Origin: Sporobacter sp963677825 | GTDB lineage: Bacteria; Bacillota; Clostridia; Oscillospirales; Oscillospiraceae | Direction of reading: 5' to 3' | Assembly: GCA_963677825.2 (NCBI GenBank) | Contig: CAXXEF010000001.1 | Location: 1,550,001 to 1,614,000, forward strand | DNA length: 64,000 nucleotides | In this document: positions 15,909 through 24,228 of the stretch, one piece after another | How the letters are laid out: each line of letters starts with the position of its first letter | Numbering within the stretch: position 1 is the first letter of the stretch | Translations under genes and position numbers: made by a program | Notes under the pieces: generated by a model | Told to the model about the DNA's origin: nothing | Seen by the model: the letters and a program-made list of their open reading frames with translations, nothing else | The model's database searches: none

Positions 15909-17504
15909 ATGCAGATTTCACTTAACATTATTCTGGACGTTTTACAGTCCTATCAGCTTGAAACCCACTTCGCCGGCGATCACAGCCATACCTTTGCAAA
16001 ATGCCTGCCGCTGCCGGACGATCTGGATGAGCTGTCGAGCGAATGCTTATATGTCGGTTTGCTGTCAAGAGCGCTTGCAATTGGCGGTGCAGATGCGGAT
16101 TTTCATTGTATCTGTCTGCGTGACAGGATCAAGGATGACCACGAAACGGGCGCGAATTTGTGCGGACTGATCATCGTCAATGAGAATATGACGATCACCT
16201 CACTGTTTACGCTCGTACAAAACCGGTTTTTTAAGATCCTTGATTGGATCCAGAAAATGCACGAAACGCTCATCCGTAACGGTACGATGCAGGAAATTCT
16301 GGATCTGTGCGCACCGATCATCGATAACTATATCGCCGTGTCAGACTCGTCTCTGACGCTGATGGCCTACACGCGTGAGATCGCCTGCGACGACCCGATC
16401 TGCACGGCGCTGGTCCAGCACGGCTACTTTCCCGAGGAGATCATTCAGATTTTCCGCAAATACGATCTTTTTAAAATCTGGGAAATGACCGAGGCGCCCT
16501 ATTACGACGGCAGCTGCGAGGTTGCTAAGTACCCTACATACCATTATATTTTTAAATTCGGCAACACCTATTTCGCACACATCGTCATGACCTGCAACCG
16601 CAGCCCGCTTACGGCGAGTATGACGGACCTTTTCGGCATCCTTATTGACGTGCTGGCCGTATACATCGAGCGCGCCTGGGAGGACAAAAACACCTGCAAT
16701 CATATTTATGACACGTTTCTGACCGACATGATCGACGGCGCCATCACTAATAAGGCCGTCATTGAGGAGCGCGCGCAGTACGTCGGCATCCCATTGACGG
16801 GTAATTTCTACTTATTCCAGATCGTTCCGAACGACGCGCCGAACATCTCTATCGGCAAAATGCTCATCGACTTTTCCGAGCTGTTCCCGCGCGTTAAATT
16901 CATCCGCTATCAGCAGCGTATCGTCGCGATCAACAATTTCTACAGCAAGGATTTTGACACACAGCTCGATCAGCTGTGCGCCATGATGGAAACGTTTTTA
17001 AGTAAGTATGACGCATTGTGCGGTGTGAGCGCCTTTTTCACCGATATTGAAGAACTGGAGCACGCTTTTTTACAGTCAACGCTCGCACTGAAGTATATCC
17101 ATCAATTACGCGGCGGCGAACTGATCCGCAATATACAGCCGGACAGCGCCTACGACGCACGCGTGCATTTTTTCGACAAGAAATACTTCTTCTGCCTGCT
17201 CGGCGAGTATAGTGAGAACGCCCAGATGTGGTATCACAGCGCGTATCATGCCATGCTCTTGCAGCTGCATCAGTATGATCAGCGCCACAAGAGCAACAAC
17301 CTGCAGCTGCTGCACGTGTATCTCAACTGTGAGCGCAACGCGACTGAATCGGCCAATCAGCTGAACATGCACCGCAACAACGTCACCTACCATATCAATC
17401 GCATTCAGGAAATGCTCAACGTAGCGTTTGACGATCCTCTTGTGCGCCTGATGATGCTTGTATCCTATTACCTGCTTGAGCTTTACGGCTTCAAGGACGA
17501 CTAG
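15909..17504 (+). CDS. PucR/CdaR-family transcriptional regulator
   Basis: A 531-residue regulator. The C-terminal 40-50 residues, with LNCERNATESANQLNMHRNN and a following VTYHINRIQEML, are the PucR-type helix-turn-helix (HTH_30) seen in CdaR, PucR and related activators. The N-terminal 400 residues resemble a sensory part with possible GAF-like and GGDEF-like (inactive) regions, but no ligand motif is clear. It is divergent from the liv-type importer across a region with a 24-bp palindrome, so it probably controls that operon. The ribosome site is weak (GGTAGGGG). Confidence 0.85.
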   Translation: MQISLNIILDVLQSYQLETHFAGDHSHTFAKCLPLPDDLDELSSECLYVGLLSRALAIGGADADFHCICLRDRIKDDHETGANLCGLIIVNENMTITSLFTLVQNRFFKILDWIQKMHETLIRNGTMQEILDLCAPIIDNYIAVSDSSLTLMAYTREIACDDPICTALVQHGYFPEEIIQIFRKYDLFKIWEMTEAPYYDGSCEVAKYPTYHYIFKFGNTYFAHIVMTCNRSPLTASMTDLFGILIDVLAVYIERAWEDKNTCNHIYDTFLTDMIDGAITNKAVIEERAQYVGIPLTGNFYLFQIVPNDAPNISIGKMLIDFSELFPRVKFIRYQQRIVAINNFYSKDFDTQLDQLCAMMETFLSKYDALCGVSAFFTDIEELEHAFLQSTLALKYIHQLRGGELIRNIQPDSAYDARVHFFDKKYFFCLLGEYSENAQMWYHSAYHAMLLQLHQYDQRHKSNNLQLLHVYLNCERNATESANQLNMHRNNVTYHINRIQEMLNVAFDDPLVRLMMLVSYYLLELYGFKDD

Positions 17505-17511
17505 ACACCAA

Positions 17512-17546
17512 AAAACCGGCCGCAGATGCGGCCGGTTTTCTTTTTT
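17512..17546. terminator. Bidirectional intrinsic terminator
   Basis: AAAACCGGCCGC and GCGGCCGGTTTT arms around a tiny loop, followed by CTTTTTT. It serves the regulator gene and the convergent lipoprotein gene. Confidence 0.9.
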
Positions 17547-17551
17547 ACGAA

Positions 17552-19495
17552 TTAACCCAAACGGATGATCTTATACGGTTCATACAAGTAGCTGTTGCCG
17601 TCGGGATTTCCCGCTGCGGCAACGAAGCCGAGCGCCCCGGCCGTGCGCCGGACCGGATCTTCGTCGACGCGCGCGAGCAGCGCGCCGTCGGCGAACAGCC
17701 AGTGCGTCCCGCCGGTATAAGCGACCGTCAGCGTGACGGTCTCGCCCGCCGCGTCCAGCGTTCCCTCGGCAAGCGTCGTAAACACTGGCGGCTTCAGGCC
17801 CATGAATCCCAGCGTATACAGAATGTTATCCCTGAAATCAGCGTGCCGGAGCGACCATTTTCCGTCGCCGATGGTGAACAGGTAGCCCTCGCGCTCTAGC
17901 CCGTCGTCGATCAGGTTGTATGCAAACCCGGCCGTCAGGCCGTCCTCGGGCGTAACGTCGCCCTGCATGGCAAAATTGCCGGACGCTACCGACGGCACGA
18001 TGGTATACGCCATCAGGTCAGGCGGTAAATTGATCTTCATATCATGAACGAGGCCGTCCTCCATCCCCGACGAGGCGCTGGCGCTGTAGGAAGACGGTAC
18101 CCAGTCTTCCTTCAGTGCGATCGACTGCGTCTTAAACTCTTCTTCCGAATTATTCAGTAAAAACGGCTCGTCGAGCCCCAGCGGCACCGGCGCGCCCGTC
18201 AGGCATACGCCTGGATTAGCAATAAACGCCGCGCCGTCGACGCCGGACGCCGCCGCGTCGATAACGCTCGTCAACGCACCGTCCGTGATCTCTGCCGTCA
18301 GCGCCGCCGCGCTGTACGCGCGGATCGACGCGCCGGACGCGTCGGCGATGTAAATGTGATACAGTCCCTCGTCCCCGTCGTAGAAGCCGCACGCGCTGCC
18401 CGATTCACCGCGATAGAGATAGCCGTCGAGCAGCTGCGGCGCCGGCGCGAACGACTCGCCTAGGTCGGCCGTAAAAAACAGCTGGATACCGCCGGCGCGC
18501 TCGAGGAGCATATACCAGCCGTCGGCACCGCGGAACACATCGGGCTCCCCGGCGTCGCCCGAGTCGCGGATGATCAGCCGATACCGCGTCCCGTCGCAGT
18601 GAAACAGGTTCGCGCCGTAACCGGGCACGCCGTTGGCGATGCCGGAGACAAACTGGGTCAGCCGCGTTTCGTCAAATTCGGGGTAAATATCGAGGTCGCG
18701 GAACGATCCGTTGGGAAAGTTCGCGCCGTAGAGCCCGAGCGATCCATCGTCGTCCGTGAAAAAGCACGCTTCGCGCGTAAGATAGCTGTAGGTGATGGAG
18801 CCGGTCGGATCGTCTGCCAGATCGTCGGCCTGAAACGACGCGAGCGACGCGTCGCGCCAACTGCCCGTCAGCGGATTATACGTCGTTATAACAGGCTCGC
18901 GCAGGCCGAACATCGACGACGCCGAGCCCGTCGTCAAAACGAGCTGTCCGTCGTGCCAGATGACGTCGGGACTTGTGCCGGACGTATCGGGCTGATTGTC
19001 CGAGCGCCGCCAAGACAGCCCGTCGTCCGACTCGAACAGCACAATCGACTTTTCCCCGTCTGCCGCGCCGCCTGCTTCCGCAGCCATAACATACCGCGCT
19101 GTCGCGGCGGCCGGTTCCAGCGTCACGCTGATTGTCGTCGGCAGCGACGTAACGGCCGCCACGTCCGTATACTGCCGGTAGCCGTCGGCATGGACGCCGA
19201 GCCAGAGCGTGCCCGGTGTCGCGCTGTCGAGCCCGACCGCACCGTCGCCGTCGGACACGGCGCTTTCGCCCTTAAAGCCATCGATCCACAGTGTCGTAAC
19301 CGCCGCGCCGGATATCGGTGTGCCGTCGGCGTTTTGCACGAGAACAAGTATCGGCGCCGGGTCGTCCGATGATGGTGTCGGCGCCGGCGGTGCCGGCGCG
19401 GGATCGTCTGATATGTCCACCTCAGACATCGGCGCGCAGCCGAATAAAGAGAGCATCAGAAAGATCAATAATACTCCTGCTATGCACTTTCTCAT
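17552..19495 (-). CDS. Large lipoprotein with carboxypeptidase-regulatory-like and beta-propeller-like regions
   Basis: A 647-residue lipoprotein; the lipobox is LFGC with Cys20, followed by an Asp/Pro/Ala-rich linker. Residues about 45-125 look like a carboxypeptidase-regulatory-like / CnaB-type beta-sandwich (NADGTPISGAAVTTLWIDG). Residues about 130-430 contain repeated strand patterns of the kind seen in glycoside-hydrolase-43-like or sialidase-like propellers (for example FESDDGLSWRRSDNQP). The last 200 residues may be a concanavalin-like sandwich. I see no sure catalytic residues. GGAGG five bases upstream sets the start. It may bind or process an extracellular glycan; this is inference. 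Confidence 0.7.
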   Translation of the reverse strand: MRKCIAGVLLIFLMLSLFGCAPMSEVDISDDPAPAPPAPTPSSDDPAPILVLVQNADGTPISGAAVTTLWIDGFKGESAVSDGDGAVGLDSATPGTLWLGVHADGYRQYTDVAAVTSLPTTISVTLEPAAATARYVMAAEAGGAADGEKSIVLFESDDGLSWRRSDNQPDTSGTSPDVIWHDGQLVLTTGSASSMFGLREPVITTYNPLTGSWRDASLASFQADDLADDPTGSITYSYLTREACFFTDDDGSLGLYGANFPNGSFRDLDIYPEFDETRLTQFVSGIANGVPGYGANLFHCDGTRYRLIIRDSGDAGEPDVFRGADGWYMLLERAGGIQLFFTADLGESFAPAPQLLDGYLYRGESGSACGFYDGDEGLYHIYIADASGASIRAYSAAALTAEITDGALTSVIDAAASGVDGAAFIANPGVCLTGAPVPLGLDEPFLLNNSEEEFKTQSIALKEDWVPSSYSASASSGMEDGLVHDMKINLPPDLMAYTIVPSVASGNFAMQGDVTPEDGLTAGFAYNLIDDGLEREGYLFTIGDGKWSLRHADFRDNILYTLGFMGLKPPVFTTLAEGTLDAAGETVTLTVAYTGGTHWLFADGALLARVDEDPVRRTAGALGFVAAAGNPDGNSYLYEPYKIIRLG

Positions 19496-19584
19496 GACCG
19501 CCTCCAATCCTGCCGTGACGTTGCTTTCCTATATAAATTATACCCGAACAAATATAAAGCGCAAGCGCATCGTGTAATAACGGC

Positions 19585-19622
19585 AAAAAGCCGGCACGCT
19601 TTATAGCGTGCCGGCTTTTTAA
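19585..19622. terminator. Intrinsic terminator between cupin and lipoprotein genes
   Basis: AAAAAGCCGGCACGCT and AGCGTGCCGGCTTTTT arms around TTAT. It can end the BKACE-dehydrogenase-cupin transcript on the minus strand. Confidence 0.9.
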
Positions 19623-19663
19623 TCATCTGTTTGCGTGTGTTGTCCTACCGGACAGTGCCATGC

Positions 19664-20125
19664 TTATTTGTAGGTCGCATCGCCGTCGTACACAGAGTTC
19701 GTGACGATCGAGAAGTGGAAGATCGGGCGTTTAACCTCGAGAATGCGCATCGGATTATGCGTTGAGCCGCCGGGCAGCCAGATCATCGTCGAGCGGGTCA
19801 GCCGGCGTGCTTCGCCGTTGAGCGAAAACTCGATAACGCCGCCCAGATCGTACGGATCGTCGGGGTTGCTGCCGAAAAAGCCAAGCAGCTCGTCATAGTC
19901 GTGCGTATGCTCGGTAAAAATCGGATCGCGTTCCGGTACCGCGAAATACCACGCCGTATTCATCTGGAAAGCGCCCTCACAGACATCGCCGTCCATCCAC
20001 AAAATGCGCTTGGCAAAGGAGTTGTACAGCTTCTTGAACTCGGGCGAGCCCATATTGGCCGGCTCCTGCAGATTCTGAATGAAGAATTTGGCGGTCTCTC
20101 CACCCTGATTATTGTCGAAAACCAT
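19664..20125 (-). CDS. Cupin-like metalloprotein of unknown function
   Basis: A 153-residue single-domain protein with a cupin-like pattern: HTHDYDELLGFFG supplies His, His and Glu, and GGSTHNPM supplies a later His. A metal site is therefore likely. The segment after it, VKRPIFHFSIV, matches in pattern the double-domain protein at 55443-56546, so both belong to one family. It is the last gene of an operon with a 3-hydroxyacid dehydrogenase and a BKACE enzyme. A role as hydrolase, isomerase or lyase on their substrate is plausible but unproven. GAAAGG-type ribosome site. Confidence 0.7.
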   Translation of the reverse strand: MVFDNNQGGETAKFFIQNLQEPANMGSPEFKKLYNSFAKRILWMDGDVCEGAFQMNTAWYFAVPERDPIFTEHTHDYDELLGFFGSNPDDPYDLGGVIEFSLNGEARRLTRSTMIWLPGGSTHNPMRILEVKRPIFHFSIVTNSVYDGDATYK

Positions 20126-20140
20126 CTCTTTTTCCTTTCG

Positions 20141-21097
20141 TTACTCGGTTGGGAAATCCCAGTCTATAAAACGCCAGTACGGATCGCTGACACGCTCGCG
20201 GTATGCGTCCATGTCGACGTCGTTCCAGTCGTAAAATCCTTTTTTCGACTCGGCGCGTGCCCCGGTGTCGCCACGGGCGATGCGGTCGGTAATAGCCGGC
20301 GGCGCTTTATCGATGTTGCTCAGCGTCGGGAAAACGGTGTCGCACGTCGTGATGTTCAATCGCAGGTCGCCGTTATCGAAATGCTCATATATACCGATCG
20401 ACGTATAACGCGGGCAGAAGCTGTAGTTGAGGCAAGTATCCACGTCGCGCGGATCGCAGATGCCGCTTTCGACGAGATTGAGCGCCTCGCGCCACAGCGC
20501 GAACTGCAGGCGGTTGCCGATAAAGCCCGGGGCGGGTTTTTTAAGAATAACGGGCTTGCGGTCGAGCGATTCAAGCACTTCTTTGGCAAACTGGAGCGCG
20601 CCCGGGTCGGTATCCGACCCGCCGCACAGCTCGAAGAACGGCACCATATGCGCCGGATTAAACGGATGCGTGACGATGATGCGGTCTTTGTACTTGGTCG
20701 CCTTGGCAGCCAGCACGTCGGGGACGAAGGACGAACTGACTGAGCAGATCGCCCGCACCTGCGGGCAGGTCTCTTCGATGTCACTGTAGATCTTATATTT
20801 AAGATCGATGTCCTCAAACACGCACTCGAAGATGATGTCGCAGTCATGCAAATCGGCGACATCGAGTGTGTATGTGAGATACTTCTGGCAGATCTCGAGC
20901 TGGTTTTTCGGCATCAGACCCTTGTCGATCATCTGCTGGAAATGCGCATCATACGTCTTTTTATAGCTGGGGATACGGTCGGCATTTCTGGCAAGACACG
21001 TCGTTTTGTAACCGTGACCCGTTGTTAAAACGGACAGGCTGTCGCCGATCATGCCGTTGCCGATAATGCCGATATGATTTACGTTATCAAGCTTCAT
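20141..21097 (-). CDS. 3-hydroxyacyl-CoA dehydrogenase-like / 3-hydroxyacid dehydrogenase
   Basis: A 318-residue NAD-dependent dehydrogenase. The Rossmann motif is IGIIGNGMIGDSL, the catalytic His lies in THPFNPAHMVPFFELCGG, and the conserved Asn in GFIGNRLQFALWREAL. The C-terminal half is closer in pattern to carnitine 3-dehydrogenase / L-gulonate dehydrogenase than to classical FadB, so a free 3-hydroxy acid is as likely a substrate as a CoA ester. It lies 12 bases after the BKACE gene. In such pairs the dehydrogenase makes the 3-keto acid that BKACE cleaves. GGAGG precedes the ATG. Confidence 0.85.
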   Translation of the reverse strand: MKLDNVNHIGIIGNGMIGDSLSVLTTGHGYKTTCLARNADRIPSYKKTYDAHFQQMIDKGLMPKNQLEICQKYLTYTLDVADLHDCDIIFECVFEDIDLKYKIYSDIEETCPQVRAICSVSSSFVPDVLAAKATKYKDRIIVTHPFNPAHMVPFFELCGGSDTDPGALQFAKEVLESLDRKPVILKKPAPGFIGNRLQFALWREALNLVESGICDPRDVDTCLNYSFCPRYTSIGIYEHFDNGDLRLNITTCDTVFPTLSNIDKAPPAITDRIARGDTGARAESKKGFYDWNDVDMDAYRERVSDPYWRFIDWDFPTE

Positions 21098-21109
21098 GGG
21101 CGACCTCCG

Positions 21110-21997
21110 TTACTTTCTGGGTTTCAGCTTTAAAATCTCGCGCGCTTCGTCGGGCGTGGCGACTTCCATCTCCAGCTCGTGGATGATGCGCGTCATGCGT
21201 TCAACAAGCTGCGCGTTCGATTTGGCAAGATCGCCATACGCGTAGTAGATATTGTCCTCCATGCCGACACGCACGTTGCCGCCCTTAAGAAGGCCGTACG
21301 TCACGCCCTGCAGCTGGTGCGAACCGATGGCCATCGTCGACCAGTTGACATACTTGTCCTGCGGAAGCAGGCTGATCATGAAGTCGAGGTTCTTCTGGCT
21401 GAACGAAATCGCGCCCTGGCTGACCTTGTTCATGCCCATAACAAACGTGATCGACACGGGATCGGGGATGACGCCCGCGGGATCCAGCACGTTGAAAATG
21501 TCCTCGACGCTTGAGGGGTTGAATGCTTCGATTTCCGGCTTGATGCCCAGTTCCATCATACGTTTGGCCTGCTTGAGCAGCCACGGGCGCTCCCAGCGGT
21601 AGATGAACGACAAGTCGCCCCAGACCGTCGTGATCAGCGACGTATCCAGTGAGCACATATCGGGCAGCGCATCCTTGATGGAATCGTCATACAGCAGCGC
21701 GACGCCGTCGTCGGCTTCGCTGCCGGGCTTTGTGGCCGGCGCCGTCGAGTTCTGGACGATCAGCGGACACTTCGCGCGAACACTCGTGTTGATTTCGGCA
21801 AAGATCTTAGGATCATTGCAGGAGTTGCCGTCCTTATCGCGTGCATGGATGTGCACGATCGATGCGCCCGCGTTGTAGCAGTCAACTGCGGATTGGACGA
21901 TTTCACTGGGCTGCTCCGGCAGGTTGGGGTTGGCCGCCTTGCCTTGGAAGTTGCCCGTTTGAGCCACGGTAATAATGACTTTACGTTTTTTTGCCAT
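21110..21997 (-). CDS. Beta-keto acid cleavage enzyme (BKACE, DUF849)
   Basis: A 295-residue enzyme of the BKACE family, which transfers acetyl-CoA onto a 3-keto acid to give acetoacetate and a new acyl-CoA. The zinc-binding HIHARD motif lies near residue 49, and GGNVRVGMEDN carries later conserved active-site residues. Members include 3-keto-5-aminohexanoate cleavage enzyme, dehydrocarnitine cleavage enzyme and triacetate acetoacetate-lyase of phloroglucinol degradation. Lysine-fermentation partner genes (kal, kdd, kamA) are absent, so an aromatic-derived keto acid is a better guess. It is first in an operon with its own promoter and a LysR-type site. Confidence 0.9.
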   Translation of the reverse strand: MAKKRKVIITVAQTGNFQGKAANPNLPEQPSEIVQSAVDCYNAGASIVHIHARDKDGNSCNDPKIFAEINTSVRAKCPLIVQNSTAPATKPGSEADDGVALLYDDSIKDALPDMCSLDTSLITTVWGDLSFIYRWERPWLLKQAKRMMELGIKPEIEAFNPSSVEDIFNVLDPAGVIPDPVSITFVMGMNKVSQGAISFSQKNLDFMISLLPQDKYVNWSTMAIGSHQLQGVTYGLLKGGNVRVGMEDNIYYAYGDLAKSNAQLVERMTRIIHELEMEVATPDEAREILKLKPRK

Positions 21998-22077
21998 ACT
22001 ATACTCCTCTATTCTTTAATAATCGTTGATTTTTGTTGGTTTTCGCGCGCCACGCGGCGGCGCCATACACTGAAACA

Positions 22078-22107
22078 ATTATATTGTATGCAAATCGTGT
22101 TTGTCAA
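22078..22107 (-). promoter_or_regulatory. Promoter of the BKACE operon
   Basis: On the minus strand, TTGACA, an 18-base spacer and TATAAT. Confidence 0.8.
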
Positions 22108-22113
22108 AACGTG

Positions 22114-22128
22114 TTGCTTATAACGCAA
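22114..22128. promoter_or_regulatory. Candidate LysR binding site
   Basis: TTGC-N7-GCAA, a 15-bp inverted repeat with a T-N11-A core, centred roughly 50 bases upstream of the expected start site of the BKACE operon and just after the lysR gene. Confidence 0.6.
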
Positions 22129-22134
22129 TAGTTT

Positions 22135-23025
22135 TTACGAATCGCGGCATAGCCGCAGCGCGTCGAGTTGCAAAAAGCGGTGTGCGTCGGGGTTTTCGCT
22201 TGTTTTTTGCCAGGCGACAACGCCGGCAATCACCGCGTCCTCGCCGCTGATCGGCTTTGCGACGACATTGGGAAAGCTGTAGAGATAATTGAGCGACGGC
22301 GGCAGTATCGTAATGCCGATACCGGCGTTGACAGCCAGCAGCAGCGTGTCGGCTCTGTTATAAAAGCTGATGATATCCGGCGTCACCCCGCGCCGCATAC
22401 AGATCTGCTCGATCCGTCCGGACAGGGCAAAGTCGGTATCAGTGACGGACACAAAGTGATGATTGTTAAGTGTTGACCAATCGTCGAGGTCGATCGTATC
22501 CGCGATCGACCGGTGCATAAACAGATGGAGCGGCCCCTGGTCCGTTACGGCGTAGTCGACAGTTTGGCTGCCCGTCATCATGTATTCGTTGGCAAAATAA
22601 ATATCGTACGCACCGTGGACGATTGCCCGCATCAAGTCGGCGCCTTCTTTGACATCAACGTCGACCTGCACGGCCGGATATTTTTCAAAAAACTCACTCA
22701 AGCAGGTCGAAAACAGCTCCATTGCGCTCGAGAGCATGGCGATGCGCAAGTACCCGCGCCGCCCTTGGGTGATGTTGCGCAGGCGGTTTTCGGCTTCCAG
22801 CTCAAGTTTGAGCATCTGTCCGGCGTATCCGACGAACGCTTCACCCTCCGGTGTGAGAGAGACATTATGGCTGTCGCGATTTAACAGCTTGACGCCCAAC
22901 CCATTTTCGAGCGACTTGATGGCGTTGCTCACCGTCGGCTGCGTCATGAAAAACTCCCCGGCTGTTTTTGTAAAGTTAAGCGTCTGCGCGACGGATAAAA
23001 ACAATTTCAGCTGTGTCGTGTCCAT
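22135..23025 (-). CDS. LysR-family transcriptional regulator
   Basis: A 296-residue LysR-type regulator. The N-terminal winged helix (about 1-60, with LNFTKTAGEFFMTQPTVSNA) is followed by a type 2 periplasmic-binding-like effector domain (about 90-290). The start was placed at MDTTQLKLF, after GAGGTGACC; a longer frame would run into the upstream dehydrogenase gene. It lies between the aryl-alcohol dehydrogenase gene and the BKACE operon, all on the same strand. It probably regulates one or both, with an aromatic or organic acid as effector. Confidence 0.92.
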   Translation of the reverse strand: MDTTQLKLFLSVAQTLNFTKTAGEFFMTQPTVSNAIKSLENGLGVKLLNRDSHNVSLTPEGEAFVGYAGQMLKLELEAENRLRNITQGRRGYLRIAMLSSAMELFSTCLSEFFEKYPAVQVDVDVKEGADLMRAIVHGAYDIYFANEYMMTGSQTVDYAVTDQGPLHLFMHRSIADTIDLDDWSTLNNHHFVSVTDTDFALSGRIEQICMRRGVTPDIISFYNRADTLLLAVNAGIGITILPPSLNYLYSFPNVVAKPISGEDAVIAGVVAWQKTSENPDAHRFLQLDALRLCRDS

Positions 23026-23065
23026 CTGGTCACCTCTTTTCGCCGATCTGTCCGGCTGTTTGTCG

Positions 23066-24163
23066 TTACGCGTCCATGACGAGGATAGCTTTGATAACGT
23101 CGCCGCACCCGGTGTCTTCAAAGGCCTGATTAATGTCCTCAAATTTATAAAACGTGATGAGCTTATCGAACGGGAACAAGCCCTTTTTGTAGTATTCCAG
23201 CAGCTGCGGAATAAAAACCTGCGGTACGCTCGATCCCTCGACAACGCCGACTAGTTTCTTGCCGCCGCCCATCAGCTCCAGCTCAACGTTGATCGTCAGC
23301 TCCGCCGTCGCACCGACGACAACACACGTACCGAGGCTGCGCGTGCAATTAAGCGACTGGCGCACGATCTCGCCGCGGCCGGACGTATCAACGGCGTAGT
23401 GCGTGCCGCTGCCGGTGATTTTTCGGACCTCGTCAACGACACTTTTGACATCTTTACCGTTGATCGTATGCGTTGCGCCAAGCTCCCTGGCCAGCTTCAG
23501 CCGCGAATCAATGATATCGCAGGCGATGATCGTCGTGCATCCGGCGATCTTCGCGGCCATGATGGCACTGAGCCCGACCGCGCCGCAGCCTGTGACGATA
23601 ATCGACGTCGCCGGCTCGGGCCGGATACAGTTGAGCACCGCGCCGGAGCCGGTCTGAATACCGCAGCCGAGCGGCCCGACCATGTTCAGGTCGATGTCGT
23701 CCGGCACCGGGATCAGATTATGCACGTGTACAATCGCGTATGTGGCAAACGCACTCTGGCCGAAAAACGAGTGGATGTCTGTGCCGTTTTCGTGCAGGCG
23801 CGTCGTGCCGTCGAAGTGATGACCCATGAAGTTAAGATCGACCATCCGGTCGCAGCCGTAAGGCTTTCCCGTCCGGCAGTTTTCGCACTCGCCGCAAAAG
23901 CCGTATGAAAAACCGACGCGGTCGCCTTGTTTGAAGCCTGTTACGCCATGTCCGACGGCTTCGATAACACCGCAGCCCTCATGCCCGAAAACACTCGGCA
24001 GGCTCACCGGCAGCTCCTGCCGCCGCGCGACCTCGTCTGTGTGGCATACGCCGCACGCCGTGACCTTGACGAGCACTTCACCCTCTTTTGGCGGATCGAG
24101 CTCCAGCTCGCGCATTTCAAACGGGCCGCCTTTATCATATACGACCGCTGCTTTTATCTTCAC
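23066..24163 (-). CDS. Zinc-dependent aryl-alcohol dehydrogenase (MDR family)
   Basis: A 365-residue NAD-dependent medium-chain dehydrogenase. The catalytic zinc ligands are in CGVCHTDE and GHEGCGVIE, the structural zinc site is CGECENCRTGKPYGC, and the NAD motif is TGCGAVGLSA. Overall it fits the benzyl-alcohol/geraniol dehydrogenase branch (XylB/AreB-like), oxidising aromatic or allylic alcohols to aldehydes or the reverse. A GTG start was chosen because AAGGAGG lies nine bases upstream; the nearby ATG is out of frame. It follows the molybdenum aldehyde oxidoreductase gene, an arrangement that suits an alcohol to aldehyde to acid sequence. Confidence 0.9.
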   Translation of the reverse strand: MKIKAAVVYDKGGPFEMRELELDPPKEGEVLVKVTACGVCHTDEVARRQELPVSLPSVFGHEGCGVIEAVGHGVTGFKQGDRVGFSYGFCGECENCRTGKPYGCDRMVDLNFMGHHFDGTTRLHENGTDIHSFFGQSAFATYAIVHVHNLIPVPDDIDLNMVGPLGCGIQTGSGAVLNCIRPEPATSIIVTGCGAVGLSAIMAAKIAGCTTIIACDIIDSRLKLARELGATHTINGKDVKSVVDEVRKITGSGTHYAVDTSGRGEIVRQSLNCTRSLGTCVVVGATAELTINVELELMGGGKKLVGVVEGSSVPQVFIPQLLEYYKKGLFPFDKLITFYKFEDINQAFEDTGCGDVIKAILVMDA

Positions 24164-24184
24164 AGAATCATGCCTCCTTATGAT

Positions 24185-24220
24185 AGCGCGGCGCTCCCGC
24201 AATGCGGGAGCGCCGCGCTT
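24185..24220. terminator. Long inverted repeat between aldehyde oxidoreductase and alcohol dehydrogenase genes
   Basis: Arms AGCGCGGCGCTCCCGCA and TGCGGGAGCGCCGCGCT overlap in a short loop. No T run follows on the minus strand, so it may be a processing or attenuation structure rather than a full terminator. Confidence 0.6.
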
Positions 24221-24228
24221 GCTGCTGG

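Noticed and set aside
21110..21997. Assigning the BKACE gene to lysine fermentation (kce)
   Set aside because: None of the other lysine-fermentation genes (kamA, kamDE, kdd, kal) is near, and the neighbours are aromatic-acid enzymes.
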